From contig JADJYG010000001.1 of assembly GCA_016719895.1 (NCBI GenBank), forward strand, positions 310,001 to 374,000: a stretch of DNA of 64,000 nucleotides, in the 5' to 3' direction. A program made the position numbers and the translations under genes. Numbering within the stretch: position 1 is the first letter of the stretch; every line of letters starts with the position of its first letter. Below are positions 35,690 through 45,498 of the stretch, one piece after another. Source of the stretch: Saprospirales bacterium (lineage in GTDB: Bacteria > Bacteroidota > Bacteroidia > Chitinophagales > Saprospiraceae). A model generated the notes under the pieces. It was given only the letters and a program-made list of their open reading frames with translations, was not told where the DNA came from and did not search any database.

Positions 35690-37834
35690 TTATTCCAGGT
35701 ATAAAACAATTGTTGTTCTGCCATTGGCCCGGGTGCCCGGCGCCAGGCTTTGCCGGACTACTTTGCCGACGCCTTTAGCGCGCACCCGGCAGCCGCGGTT
35801 TTCTAACAGGTAAATAGCGTCTTTCAGGCCCATCCCAACGACCGAGGGCACGGTTTTATCCGAAATGATCCGCGGTAACACCAACAAGGAGTCGTTCCGC
35901 GCTTTCAGCACTGCCCATTCGGGCATTTTCCGCTGCGTGTGCCAATCCAGGTCCAGCCATTGCAACGACGCCTTCAGGTCCTCGCCCTGGCCGGCATGAA
36001 TGGAGGGCAGGTGAGCAGTGGCAAGTACCGGCCTGGGGCCGGCGTTGACGGGTGGGTGCAGGGCGGCTTTCAGGGCAAAACATTTGTCGGCGATTTCCCG
36101 GAACACCGGCGCCGCGGCTTCGGCGCCATGGTAACCGCCGCGTTTGGGCTCGCTGATCACGACGATACAGGAGTACACCGGGTTATCTGCGGGAAAAAAC
36201 CCGCAAAACCCAGCCTGGTACCGTATACCCGCCTGCGCCCGAAACTTATGGTAATTCAACTGTGCCGTGCCGGTCTTACCGGCCATGGAAAACAAATCGG
36301 TGCGGATATTATGCGCCGTGCCGGTCTCCACCACTTCTTTCAGCAGTTCTTTTGCTTTTTTAATGGTGCTTCGGCTGGCGATACTGCGCCGGAGCGTCAC
36401 CGGACGAAATTCCTTTACCGTTTCGCCATAATGTTCAATCCGTTCCACCAGATAGGGCTTCATCATGCGCCCGTCGTTGGCCACTGCGTTGTAAAACGTG
36501 AGCAGCTGGAGCGGCGTGAGCAATAGTTCATATCCGATACTCATCCAGGGCAATGTAGTGCCCGACCACTCGCTTTTCGGATCGTGGGGATCTTTGACTA
36601 CCGGCGCTTCTTCCCCACCGATTTCGATTTCCGTCGGCCGATCCAGCCTAAAATCGCGCAGATGTTCTACAAATGCGGCAGCCGTCCGGGTATCGCCGTA
36701 GAATTGCTGAACCATCGTGGCCGTGCCGACATTAGACGATTGGGCGAATACCTGGCGTATGCTCATCGAATCGAGGCCATGCGGCACGGCATCGACCAGG
36801 TCCTCTTCATAAAACCGCACCTTACCTTTGTATACGGGTATTTTCAGGTCAAAATCATCCAGATGGCCATCTTCCAACATGGCCATGAAAGAGGCGAGTT
36901 TAAACATGGAACCGGGCTCCACGCGCTCGCCGACGGCGTAGTTATAGGTTTCCCACCAACCTTCCTGCGCGCGCCCGATATTGGCAATGGCGCGGATAGC
37001 GCCGGTTTTTACTTCCATCACAATAGCGCAGCCATGATCGGCTTCGTGCTTTTTACAAGCCTCCAACAAGGCGTTTTCGGCCACATCCTGGATGTTGATG
37101 TCCAGGGTTGTAACGATATCGTCGCCGGAGCGGGGCTCGATCTCGGCCAGGTCATTCACGGGGATATAGACATCGCCGGGAACGCGCAACATCAGTTGTT
37201 TGCCGAGCGACCCGCCCAGCACGTTATCAAAACTGCCTTCCAAGCCTACCGGCAGGGCGCCTTCCCGCACATACCCTATGGTGCGTTGCGCCAACATCTT
37301 GAACGGCCGTTCGCGTTTGGAGGTTTGCTCGACAATCAGCCCGCCCTTGTAGCGCCCCAGCCGAAACAGGGGAAAGTTTTTGAGCAGCAACATTTTGGAA
37401 TACGGCAAGTTGCGCGCAATAGGCACATAACGGATCCCGCGAGTGCCGGGATCGGCTTGCCGCAATTGAACCAGCCAGTTCCGGTAGGCGCCGGGGGTGT
37501 ATTGCTGATCGATGTAGGTGGATAGCATCCAGGAGAGGCTGTCCAGGTTTTCTTCAAAAACATTATCAGTCAGGCCTTCCGCCTTGGCGTCAAAATATAC
37601 ATCAAAAAAGGGCAGCGACGTGGCCATCAGGCTGCCGTCGGTTGCCAGAATGTTGCCGCGGTCGGCATATACATCCACGAATTTCAGGAACAGGCTGTCC
37701 GCTTTGGATTCCCATTTCGGCGCCTGCACCACCGACAACTGGTATAATCTGCCTGTGATCACAATGGCCACAAACAATACTACCGCTGCCAGCAGATAGA
37801 CCCGTATGAGAACTTCGTTTTTGATGTTTAACAT
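35690..37834 (-). CDS. ftsI: Penicillin-binding protein 3 / FtsI with C-terminal PASTA domain
   Basis: This septal transpeptidase crosslinks new peptidoglycan. Topology: a short cytoplasmic start and one membrane segment (about residues 10-28). The PBP dimerisation domain follows, then the transpeptidase with active-site Ser309 in PGSMFK, the SSN triad (QSSNVGT) and the KTGTAQ motif. The last 60 residues (VPSVVGMGLKDAIYLLENRG and on) are a PASTA domain, common in Bacteroidota and Gram-positive division PBPs but absent from E. coli FtsI. The 714-residue length fits that extra domain. It follows the ftsL-like gene by 30 bp. Confidence 0.95.
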   Translation of the reverse strand: MLNIKNEVLIRVYLLAAVVLFVAIVITGRLYQLSVVQAPKWESKADSLFLKFVDVYADRGNILATDGSLMATSLPFFDVYFDAKAEGLTDNVFEENLDSLSWMLSTYIDQQYTPGAYRNWLVQLRQADPGTRGIRYVPIARNLPYSKMLLLKNFPLFRLGRYKGGLIVEQTSKRERPFKMLAQRTIGYVREGALPVGLEGSFDNVLGGSLGKQLMLRVPGDVYIPVNDLAEIEPRSGDDIVTTLDINIQDVAENALLEACKKHEADHGCAIVMEVKTGAIRAIANIGRAQEGWWETYNYAVGERVEPGSMFKLASFMAMLEDGHLDDFDLKIPVYKGKVRFYEEDLVDAVPHGLDSMSIRQVFAQSSNVGTATMVQQFYGDTRTAAAFVEHLRDFRLDRPTEIEIGGEEAPVVKDPHDPKSEWSGTTLPWMSIGYELLLTPLQLLTFYNAVANDGRMMKPYLVERIEHYGETVKEFRPVTLRRSIASRSTIKKAKELLKEVVETGTAHNIRTDLFSMAGKTGTAQLNYHKFRAQAGIRYQAGFCGFFPADNPVYSCIVVISEPKRGGYHGAEAAAPVFREIADKCFALKAALHPPVNAGPRPVLATAHLPSIHAGQGEDLKASLQWLDLDWHTQRKMPEWAVLKARNDSLLVLPRIISDKTVPSVVGMGLKDAIYLLENRGCRVRAKGVGKVVRQSLAPGTRANGRTTIVLYLE

Positions 37835-37864
37835 AAAAAGGATATTTCAAAATTTTTGGGGCTG

Positions 37865-38173
37865 TTATTCCACCTTAATCACCTTCGGACCTTTGTTGGC
37901 CAGGTTCAACCCCACCGGTTCCAGACTGGCATCTATTTGGGATTGAATGGACTTGTACATGGTTTCACTTTTGATAGACGTGTATTCCCATTTCAATTCT
38001 TTGATCTCTTTTTGCAAGCGTTGTATTTCCCGAACGCCTTTTTCAGCAAAGTGCGCGTTGGCGATATAGACCAAGGCCAGAAATCCTAAAAACAGCATAT
38101 AGGAAAAATTGCGAAACACCCACTCCGTGGAGTGATGGCTGATGTTGAAGGCATGGAGTAATTTGTTTGCCAT
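37865..38173 (-). CDS. ftsL: FtsL-like division protein
   Basis: The small bitopic protein (102 residues) has a membrane segment at about residues 25-42 (MLFLGFLALVYIANAHFA) followed by a coiled coil (VREIQRLQKEIKELKWEYTSIK). FtsL sequences are barely conserved; topology, length and position between rsmH and ftsI make the call. FtsL acts with FtsQ and FtsB to activate FtsWI. No ftsB is visible here. Confidence 0.8.
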   Translation of the reverse strand: MANKLLHAFNISHHSTEWVFRNFSYMLFLGFLALVYIANAHFAEKGVREIQRLQKEIKELKWEYTSIKSETMYKSIQSQIDASLEPVGLNLANKGPKVIKVE

Positions 38174-38210
38174 ATATGCTGTGTTGTTTTTCGAAGCAAT
38201 ACGTTTCTAT

Positions 38211-39125
38211 TCATTTTTTCACTGCCACCCGGAGTTTGGCGCTTCGGGCCCGTGGATTTTCCTGCACCTCGCCGGCGGAAGGCTCCAGGGGTTTTTTGGT
38301 AATGATCTCAAAAGGCCGCTCGATATTTCCATAAAAATCCTGATGCACGGCGCCCTCGGCATTTCCGCTTTTCAGCCAGTTTTTTACCAGACGGTCTTCG
38401 ATGGAATGGTAGGTAATGACTACCAGTCGCCCACCCTGCCGAAGCATTTCTGTTGCATCCGCCATAAAATCCCGCAGAGCCCCTATTTCGTCGTTTACTT
38501 CCATCCGGAGGGCCTGGAATACCTGCGAGAGGTAACGCCACCGTTCGCCCATAACCACCGCCTCGCAAACGCCGACCAGATCGGCCGTGGTTTGAAACCG
38601 GCTCTTTTCCCGAAAGCGGACGCAGGCCTGGGCCAGGGTGCGGGCATTTCGAACTTCCCCGAACGCGCCGAACACCCGCTGCAACTCATCGGACGTACAG
38701 GCGTTCAAAACATCGGCCGCGCTTCGCTCGTCAGAAGGATTCATCCGCATATCGAGCGCCGCATCAAACCGGTAACTGAAGCCGCGCTCCGGCGTATCCA
38801 ATTGATGACTGCTTACACCCAGGTCGGCCAGAATGCCATCCACCGTGCCCGGGCGCACGCCCGATGCGCGCAACTGCCGTTTTAAAAAGCGAAAATTTGA
38901 ATGGATGAAATGAAATCCGGTATGAGCGGTAAATTCCGGCTTGAGCGCATTGGTCCGCGCATCTTCATCCTGATCAAAAGCATACAGGCGACCGTTGTCG
39001 CCCAGCTGGGTTAAAATTGGAGCCGAGTGCCCGCCACCCCCAAATGTCGCATCCACGTACACTCCGTCCGGACGGAGTTGCAGGGCAGCGAGCGATTCGG
39101 AGCGTAAAACAGGCGCGTGATACAT
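38211..39125 (-). CDS. rsmH: 16S rRNA (cytosine-1402-N4)-methyltransferase RsmH
   Basis: The enzyme methylates C1402 in the ribosomal P site. It has the SAM-binding loop VDATFGGGGHSAPIL, the motif LADLGVSSHQLDTPERGFSYRFDAALDMRMN and the ending ITYHSIEDRLVKNWLK, all RsmH hallmarks. I chose the ATG at 39125 (MYHAPVL), the usual family start. The longer frame from 39164 would overlap mraZ by 14 bp and adds an atypical extension. The resulting 304 residues match the family length. Confidence 0.95.
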   Translation of the reverse strand: MYHAPVLRSESLAALQLRPDGVYVDATFGGGGHSAPILTQLGDNGRLYAFDQDEDARTNALKPEFTAHTGFHFIHSNFRFLKRQLRASGVRPGTVDGILADLGVSSHQLDTPERGFSYRFDAALDMRMNPSDERSAADVLNACTSDELQRVFGAFGEVRNARTLAQACVRFREKSRFQTTADLVGVCEAVVMGERWRYLSQVFQALRMEVNDEIGALRDFMADATEMLRQGGRLVVITYHSIEDRLVKNWLKSGNAEGAVHQDFYGNIERPFEIITKKPLEPSAGEVQENPRARSAKLRVAVKK

Positions 39126-39150
39126 GTATGGCTCAGGTTTAAACTTGATT

Positions 39151-39633
39151 TTAAGCGTCAACATCCCCTACCCCGTCTTCACCGCCACCCATCACATCGT
39201 TGGCCAGGTCGGCAAACTGATTCGGGTCAATTCGCAGCATCGCTTCATAATGCTCCGGCGACCAGATCTCGATGCGGTCATCCATCGCAATAAGGATCGC
39301 TTCGGCGTTCAGGCTGGCGTAATCCATCAGCGGTTTTTGCAACAGGATACGGTCGGCGCTGTCCGTTTCCACCGGCGATGCGCCGAGGTAAAAGGAACGG
39401 AAAAACATTCGGTTGCGATCGTTGAAACGGTTGAGACGACTAAGTTTGGAGGTGATCTCGTCCCACACGGCCTTCGGATACAGGGTAAGACACTTTTCGA
39501 AGCCGCGGTTCAGCACAAACTCATATCCCCCGTTTTCGGAGGGCTGTTCGCCAAGTTGACGGAGCAGGGCGCTCGGAAGACGCAGACGGCCTTTATTGTC
39601 AATGGCTACCGGATATTCGCCGATGAGTTTCAC
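39151..39633 (-). CDS. mraZ: Transcriptional regulator MraZ
   Basis: MraZ is a ring-forming DNA-binding protein that controls the dcw cluster through direct repeats before its own gene. The 160-residue protein contains two AbrB-like swapped-hairpin domains, with the paired DxxGRLxxP/LPxxLR pattern visible as NKGRLRLPSALLRQL near residue 15. It is the first gene of the cluster. The three 10-bp repeats upstream are its likely operator. Confidence 0.93.
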   Translation of the reverse strand: MKLIGEYPVAIDNKGRLRLPSALLRQLGEQPSENGGYEFVLNRGFEKCLTLYPKAVWDEITSKLSRLNRFNDRNRMFFRSFYLGASPVETDSADRILLQKPLMDYASLNAEAILIAMDDRIEIWSPEHYEAMLRIDPNQFADLANDVMGGGEDGVGDVDA

Positions 39634-39696
39634 GCTGAGAGGGACATTTTGAACAGATACTACTGCACAGGCAGTATTTATCTATTGTTTACGCCA

Positions 39697-39740
39697 CAAA
39701 TGTAATCTTTTTTACCACATTTTACCACCATTTCACACAT
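39697..39740 (-). promoter_or_regulatory. mraZ promoter (-7 TACATTTG) and three-repeat MraZ operator
   Basis: On the minus strand a TACATTTG box (39697-39704) matches the Bacteroidota -7 consensus about 64 bp before mraZ. Directly upstream, three head-to-tail 10-bp units cover 39711-39740; on the plus strand they read tttaccacat, tttaccacca, tttcacacat. MraZ in E. coli and Mollicutes binds a series of 10-bp-spaced repeats with a GTG/TGGG core, so this is the probable autoregulatory operator. No clear -33 box is visible, consistent with a regulated promoter. Confidence 0.7.
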
Positions 39741-39895
39741 TTTTGTAAAAAAATCGGAACCCGAATTTTAAAATATTTACTAATTATCTGATTTTCAATA
39801 TTTTAAAATTTAAGGAGAAGTAGAAATTTTTTTTACGATTTTTCCACTTTGTCGCATAACCGACAAGATTTTGCGCAAGAATTTCCTTTTTCAGG

Positions 39896-39937
39896 CAAAA
39901 AAGCCGCCCGGCGGAAGAGTCGTCCGCCAAAACGGCT
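39896..39937 (-). terminator. Rho-independent terminator downstream of the large T9SS protein
   Basis: Reading the minus strand, a stem made of agccg/cggct and ggcgga/tccgcc is followed by six T. It closes the 40049-43933 transcript and insulates it from mraZ. The rest of the 415-bp gap (39634-40048) holds AT-rich sequence and the mraZ control region, and no gene. Confidence 0.75.
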
Positions 39938-40048
39938 ATAAAATTTCGCAAGGGTGGGAAAAAGTGGAAAATCTAGGCCGGTTTTGCCCGTACAGCTGAA
40001 TGTGGCGAATCCTAAAGTACAAATTTTAAGGCGTTGCTCCGCCAAATC

Positions 40049-43000
40049 TCAGCGCACGACGGTTACTTCACCGCTCAGCCGCTCCAAACCGCCGTCCACC
40101 ATCTCGATCTCCAACGACCAGATATAAACACCCGCCTGCACTGCCCTGCCTTTCCAGGTGCCATCCCATGCGAGGGTGTTGTCGTTTGGCAGGGCATCGG
40201 CTATTTCATACAATAACCCGCCCCAACGGTCAAAAATCTGCAAATGTTTGATCCGCACCACGGAAGGTCCAAAACTCATTAGAAAACGGCTGTTCTGATC
40301 GGTCCGGGCGCCGGGGGCAATGGCATTCGGCACAAAGGCCAACAACCGGCGGTCTACCTGAATAAACATATCGTCGGTAGCGGTACAACCGCTGGAGTTG
40401 GTCACCTTAAGCCGGTAATGAATATCCGCCAGGGGCCTGGACACCGGATCGGGGCAGTCCTGACAGCTCAGGTATGCCGGATTTTCCCATTTAAATTGCA
40501 GCAGACCGGGGTTCGACAGGAATATGTTTAACTGAATGGAGTCGCCTAACAGCACGGTTGCATCCGCCGGCAGACTGACCACCACCGCCGGCGGCTCTTC
40601 TACCTGAACCGACTGCAATTCAAAACAACCGTTAATGTCCTCGGCATACACGGTATATTGTCCGGCAGCCAATCCATTAAAAACGGTTGTTTGGGTGAAA
40701 ACGCCGCCAGAAAGGCTGTACACCAACGTTGAATCGGCGCTTTCGATTCGCACCGCGCCGTTTTGTTCGCCAAAACACTGAACCGAATCGGCATTCAGGC
40801 TAAATAAGATCGGCGGGAAACTGCCGACGGTCGCCATGGCGGTTTCGGAACAATCGGCTGCATCCGTCACGGTCAGGGCATAATTACCGGCTGAAAGGTT
40901 TTCCACCTGGGCGCTGCTGGCGCCAAAAATATTCCAGTTGTAAAAATATGGCGGCGTACCCCCGCTTACCGTCGCGGCCAGTATTCCATCCGTCTCATTC
41001 AGGCAGGTTGGGGTACCCCCGATGGCGATATCGATAGCCGGCAGTACCGTCAGTTGGACCGTATGGGTCGAATCACAGCCATTGCCCGCCGCGAAGGTCT
41101 TGCGATAAGTACCGGAACTGTTCTGGACTTGCCCGAAAATAGAAACGGTCGCACCGGCGCAAATCACCAGTTTTTCAGCCGTGGCAAACGTGTCCTTTGG
41201 CATCACCTTTACAAAAACGGTGGAGTCGCAGCCCGTTACAGCGGAAAGAAAAAACGTTTTTTCATCGCCGGGTTGCAATACCTGTCCGTTGTAATTCAGA
41301 GCGCCGCCCAGGCAAACGGCAGTGTCCACCTGAATCTGGTAGGTGCCCATTGAAGTGCCCTGAACGCGCACCTGAACCGTCGAATCGCACCCATGAACGG
41401 TCTGTAACTGAAAAACCCGGCTTTCGCCGGGTGGGATCGCGACGCCGAACCAATCCACCGTCCGGCCGTAACAAATCACCGTGTCGATCACGTAGTTAAA
41501 CGTGTCATGTACCGTGAAATACACCGAATCCACGCTGTAACATCCGTTGTTGAGGTTGGCGGTCAGCACGACGAACCCGGAGGCGCCGGGGCCGGCAGCT
41601 ACGGCTGGGCAGCTGGCACAATCGACCGCCTGTGCCGGTTGCCAGTTATAGGCATCGAAGCCTGGCTGGCCTAAAGCCACTGTCGCTCCCTGGCAGATCG
41701 CCTGGTCGGGCCCCAACGCCAGTACGGTACTGCTGTCGACGCCTACTGTCCGGCTATCGGTTTGTGTAATCCCGCAGATATCCGTCACCGTCACCGCATA
41801 AATCCCGGCATCCGGAGCGGAAAGCGACGGATTGCCAGACCCGTCCTGCCAAAGCCATTGCACCAGGTCGGCGCCTGCAGCATCGAGCAACAAGGAGGCA
41901 TTATCACAAATCAGGGTATCCGGGCCAAGGTCGAGCACAGCCGGATTATAGGCGTAGTAAACAGCCGTGATATTGTTGATAAAGCCGCATTCGCCGATAT
42001 TGGTCACGGGAAAATCCTGCTCCAGCAGAAACGGCGCCGAAAGGGTGTGGTTATCGTTGAGGACCAGGAATACCGAGTCGTTTGCCACCCGTGGCAAACG
42101 CGCGGTAAAGGTGTGGCAGCTATCCGGCGCGACGTCAAAACCCAGCGGCAAGGCGCCCAACCACTGTGCCGCTGTCGTTTGCGGGTTGCCCCGGTAAGCC
42201 GACACCGGCGTTTGCAGCGGCAGGGTATTGTCGCCGCTGTTGCACACCGTGAACGAAATCTCGATGGAATCGCCAAGGCAAAGGATGGCAGGCGCCGACA
42301 CCGCGCCATCCGGCGCAGGAAAGGTGGGATTAAAAAACTGATTGAGAAAACCATTCATGCGCACGCTGTCGCCCACGATATGGGGGTTTTGCTGGATGCG
42401 CGGCACACGCAGGTCTTCATTAATATTGGTGTTGAAATACGCGTGCTGGTTCCACACCCGGCGGGAAGAAATACCGGGCAGCCCGACCGCTTCATACGCC
42501 ACCACGGTACCCAGCAAGGCCGATCCGTTCTGCCCGCACTGGATGACGATCTCCGTTTGCCCGTCGGCATCCACGTCCAGGACCAGCGGATTCTCGATAT
42601 GCGTGGCCGACAGGCAGTTATCCTTCCATTTGACCTGCCCGGTCGCACCTTCGATCACCTGCAAAAAATCGACGCCCCGGTAGATAACATCCGCCGAACC
42701 GTCGCCGCAAAAGTCGTACACACTGGAGCAGGTGATGGAGGAAGGGTCGATGGCCAGGAGTTCCCAAAGCAGGGTAAAATCATTATTCAGGGCATATAAC
42801 TTGGGAAATTCCACGAAACTGATTTCCAGCTGGCCGTCGCCGGTAAGGTCCGCTACATTCACCCGCGATGCGCCGTCGCTCCAATTGCCGGGCAGTACAA
42901 ACTCGCGCAGGATCAGGGGCGTCTGGACATCCCAGCAGTATACGGTGTTGCGCGGGCCTTTTTTTCCCTGTACGAGTGCGTCGAGGTCTCCGTCGCGGTC

Positions 43001-43933
43001 AAAATCGGCAATGCTGGTAAAGCCATCGGTGAACGGCGCCGGGGCTTCCACCTCAAGCGTGGCTGCCCCCGTAAACAAGTTTACGGAAAAAACCTGATTG
43101 CCGGCCACGATCTCCAGCCCGGCACAGTCGGGACAAAAAGCATCCGGCAACACATCCATAGCCACCGGAGAGGCGAAGGAGAAATTGGTGGCCACCCGCG
43201 CTGGGTGCTCGCCGGCGGACCGCGTAGCGCCGCCCGAGGCGAGCAGGGCGCCCGTTTGCCCGCTGAATACCTGGTTGCCGATGTTGATTTCCGGCAAACC
43301 ATTGTGGTCGAAATCGGCAATATTCGGCACCGCAAAGCGAGCCCGGTCGGCATAGCCCACCGGGTCGGGGCCTACCCACTCCAGGGCGCCGAGGTGGTCG
43401 TAGCAGCGGATCAGGCGGTCGTTGCCTACCAACACAAATTCGCCGAAACCATCGTTGTCCAAATCCGCCATCGCAGGCGCAGTTCCGCCGGGCAGCACCG
43501 TGGGGCTGATGGCCTGCGCCTTGGTGGCGCCGGTAGCGCCGTCAATAATGTATATTTCAACGCTTTCCACATTGTATGTCACGATTTCCGGAATGCCGTC
43601 GCCATCCATATCGCCGGCAACCAAGGGCGAATACGTACCCGTTTCGGCCTGCGCAACCCACTGGATGCCCAGGTTGATCGTATCGCAGGACGGCAGGAAA
43701 AAACAATCGGCGTTGCAGGTTGTATAATAGAAGTCGTCGCACTGCCCGGTACAGGTACAATCCTGATCGTAACAATCGATCAGTCCGTCGCCGTCATCAT
43801 CCATGCCATTTTGACAATTTTCCACCAGCTGGGCGGACGAGGATACCGGGGTACTCAGCACGAACAATGCCAGCGCACAAGCTGGGGCGAATTTGGCGCC
43901 GGTGCGCCAAATAGTAAAGCGGCGTTTTAACAT
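40049..43933 (-). CDS. Large T9SS type-B cargo protein with FG-GAP/VCBS-like repeats
   Basis: This is a 1294-residue exported protein. After the signal peptide (cleavage near SSAQ) come Cys-rich DDDGDGLIDCYDQDC calcium-loop-like segments. A propeller of FG-GAP-type repeats (DMDGDGIPEIV, DLDNDGFGEFV, DFDRDGDLDALVQG) fills the first half, and Ig-like/SprB-type repeats (SGGTPPYFYNW, GLAAGQYTVYAEDINGC) the second. The end (FVPNAIAPGARTDQNSRF, LQIFDRWGGLLYEI, GVYIWSLEIEM) is the gliding-motility-associated type-B sorting domain, so it is secreted by type IX secretion and attached through PorP/SprF-type partners. It is probably an adhesin or surface protein; the ligand is unknown. Confidence 0.88.
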   Translation of the reverse strand: MLKRRFTIWRTGAKFAPACALALFVLSTPVSSSAQLVENCQNGMDDDGDGLIDCYDQDCTCTGQCDDFYYTTCNADCFFLPSCDTINLGIQWVAQAETGTYSPLVAGDMDGDGIPEIVTYNVESVEIYIIDGATGATKAQAISPTVLPGGTAPAMADLDNDGFGEFVLVGNDRLIRCYDHLGALEWVGPDPVGYADRARFAVPNIADFDHNGLPEINIGNQVFSGQTGALLASGGATRSAGEHPARVATNFSFASPVAMDVLPDAFCPDCAGLEIVAGNQVFSVNLFTGAATLEVEAPAPFTDGFTSIADFDRDGDLDALVQGKKGPRNTVYCWDVQTPLILREFVLPGNWSDGASRVNVADLTGDGQLEISFVEFPKLYALNNDFTLLWELLAIDPSSITCSSVYDFCGDGSADVIYRGVDFLQVIEGATGQVKWKDNCLSATHIENPLVLDVDADGQTEIVIQCGQNGSALLGTVVAYEAVGLPGISSRRVWNQHAYFNTNINEDLRVPRIQQNPHIVGDSVRMNGFLNQFFNPTFPAPDGAVSAPAILCLGDSIEISFTVCNSGDNTLPLQTPVSAYRGNPQTTAAQWLGALPLGFDVAPDSCHTFTARLPRVANDSVFLVLNDNHTLSAPFLLEQDFPVTNIGECGFINNITAVYYAYNPAVLDLGPDTLICDNASLLLDAAGADLVQWLWQDGSGNPSLSAPDAGIYAVTVTDICGITQTDSRTVGVDSSTVLALGPDQAICQGATVALGQPGFDAYNWQPAQAVDCASCPAVAAGPGASGFVVLTANLNNGCYSVDSVYFTVHDTFNYVIDTVICYGRTVDWFGVAIPPGESRVFQLQTVHGCDSTVQVRVQGTSMGTYQIQVDTAVCLGGALNYNGQVLQPGDEKTFFLSAVTGCDSTVFVKVMPKDTFATAEKLVICAGATVSIFGQVQNSSGTYRKTFAAGNGCDSTHTVQLTVLPAIDIAIGGTPTCLNETDGILAATVSGGTPPYFYNWNIFGASSAQVENLSAGNYALTVTDAADCSETAMATVGSFPPILFSLNADSVQCFGEQNGAVRIESADSTLVYSLSGGVFTQTTVFNGLAAGQYTVYAEDINGCFELQSVQVEEPPAVVVSLPADATVLLGDSIQLNIFLSNPGLLQFKWENPAYLSCQDCPDPVSRPLADIHYRLKVTNSSGCTATDDMFIQVDRRLLAFVPNAIAPGARTDQNSRFLMSFGPSVVRIKHLQIFDRWGGLLYEIADALPNDNTLAWDGTWKGRAVQAGVYIWSLEIEMVDGGLERLSGEVTVVR

Positions 43934-44297
43934 GGATTGGGATGGCCTTGGTTTTGTCCGGCCGGTAAACGCGCCATGGAAGCGTTTCTTTCGCCCGGAA
44001 AAACGATTAACGAATTATTTGAAACCGGAGACTACGGCGGGAATTCGTTTGGCAGCGGAGCGGATTTATTAAGATACGGTTGCGCAAACGCATGGCAAAT
44101 TTCCGAAATTTTTCAGCAAAACGCGCGACGCCGGAAACGGATTTGCACAATCGCCGGAAATTTAACGCCAGCGGCCTGCCGCAGGTTGGTACTTTTTGAT
44201 AAAATTTCCGTTTCCTGGTCTCCAATCCATAAATTTCACCGTTCCTTCGCCTGAATTTTGAAAGGCCGAAACGTTTTCACCAGAAGTCATTTTGAAT
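43934..44297. other. Intergenic region, no gene seen
   Basis: The 364 bp lie between two divergent genes and must hold both promoters. I found no exact TAnnTTTG with a spaced TTTG box, no SAM-riboswitch-like fold before the Cys/Met gene, and no supported ORF. Confidence 0.5.
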
Positions 44298-45488
44298 ATG
44301 TATCCGGATTCCTTTGTTGTCAAAGAACACGGCGAACAGCGCACGACAGCGCCGCATGTACTGCCAATTTACGCTACCTCTTCGTTTGCCTTTGACAATA
44401 TCGACCAGGGCATCGATATTTTCAAAAACATCGAAAACGGGCATGTGTACAGCCGGTATGCCAACCCGACCGTCGATTCGGTTGCGCGCAAAATTGCCGG
44501 GCTGGAAGCGCTGGGGCTCCCGTTGGAAGCGGAAGCCGTGATGACCTCATCCGGTATGTCGGCCATTTCGACACTGTTGTTGGGCGTACTCCGCCCGGGC
44601 GATAAAGTGCTGAGCCAGGGCAATCTGTACGGCGGCACCACCGAACTGCTCACGGCTATTTTGCAACCTTTTGGCGTCGAAACCCTATTCACCGACCTTA
44701 AAGACCTGAACAAGGTGGAACACTTGTTGCGCAGTACGCCATCCATACGACTGATCTACTGCGAAACGCCGGCTAATCCCACGCTGGCCTGTGTGGATAT
44801 TCAGGCGCTGGCCGGATTGGCCCATCAACACGACGCCTGGTGCGCCATCGACAACACCTTTTGCACGCCGCTGCTCCAACAACCCTTTGCCCTGGGCGTG
44901 GATTTTATCGTTCACTCCACCACGAAATACCTCAACGGCCATGGCAACAGTATTGCCGGCGTTATTGTGGCCCGCGACCGCGAGCTGCTGCGCAAAAAAA
45001 TATGGCGCGCCATGAAGCTCGCCGGCACCAATTGCTCGCCGTTCGAGGCCTGGCTCACCCACAACGGCCTGAAAACACTTGCCTTGCGCATGGAACGGCA
45101 CTGCGCCAACGCCCAGACGCTGGCGGAATTTCTTGAACAACACCCGGCTATCGAACGGGTCAATTATCCCGGCCTCCCCTCCCACCCCGATCACCTGCTT
45201 GCCCGGCGCCAAATGCCAAACGGCGCCGGCGGCATGTTGAGCATCGAACTGAAAGGCGGCCTGGAAACCGGACTCCGCTGCATGAACCGCATCCGGTTTT
45301 GTACCCTGGCGCCCACATTGGGCGACGTGGATACGCTCATTCTGCACCCGGCATCCTCCTCACACCTCCATGTGCCGAAGGAAATCCGGGAACAAAACGG
45401 TATCACCGACGGCATGATCCGGGTGTCGGTAGGCATTGAAAACATACACGATATTATCCAGGACCTGGCGCAGGCCATCGATGGTTAA
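44298..45488 (+). CDS. Trans-sulfuration-type PLP enzyme (methionine gamma-lyase / cystathionine gamma-synthase family)
   Basis: The 396-residue product belongs to the Cys/Met-metabolism PLP family. The PLP-binding lysine is in SVHSTTKYLNGH-type sequence (here HSTTKYLNGHGN); the phosphate-binding YSRYANPTVDSV and the Tyr/Arg region ETPANPTL are intact. Members carry out gamma- or beta-elimination or replacement on cystathionine, methionine or homoserine esters. The motifs do not settle which, and methionine gamma-lyase or O-acetylhomoserine sulfhydrylase are both possible. I chose the ATG at 44298 over a TTG two codons earlier. It is convergent with the next gene. Confidence 0.85.
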   Translation: MYPDSFVVKEHGEQRTTAPHVLPIYATSSFAFDNIDQGIDIFKNIENGHVYSRYANPTVDSVARKIAGLEALGLPLEAEAVMTSSGMSAISTLLLGVLRPGDKVLSQGNLYGGTTELLTAILQPFGVETLFTDLKDLNKVEHLLRSTPSIRLIYCETPANPTLACVDIQALAGLAHQHDAWCAIDNTFCTPLLQQPFALGVDFIVHSTTKYLNGHGNSIAGVIVARDRELLRKKIWRAMKLAGTNCSPFEAWLTHNGLKTLALRMERHCANAQTLAEFLEQHPAIERVNYPGLPSHPDHLLARRQMPNGAGGMLSIELKGGLETGLRCMNRIRFCTLAPTLGDVDTLILHPASSSHLHVPKEIREQNGITDGMIRVSVGIENIHDIIQDLAQAIDG

Positions 45489-45498
45489 TGCGGCCGGC

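Noticed and set aside
34025..35704. A 559-codon plus-strand frame
   Set aside because: It is antisense to murE, which has every Mur-ligase motif intact.
43934..44297. SAM riboswitch before the Cys/Met PLP gene
   Set aside because: I could not find the paired stems or conserved core of a SAM riboswitch, nor a terminator/anti-terminator pair.
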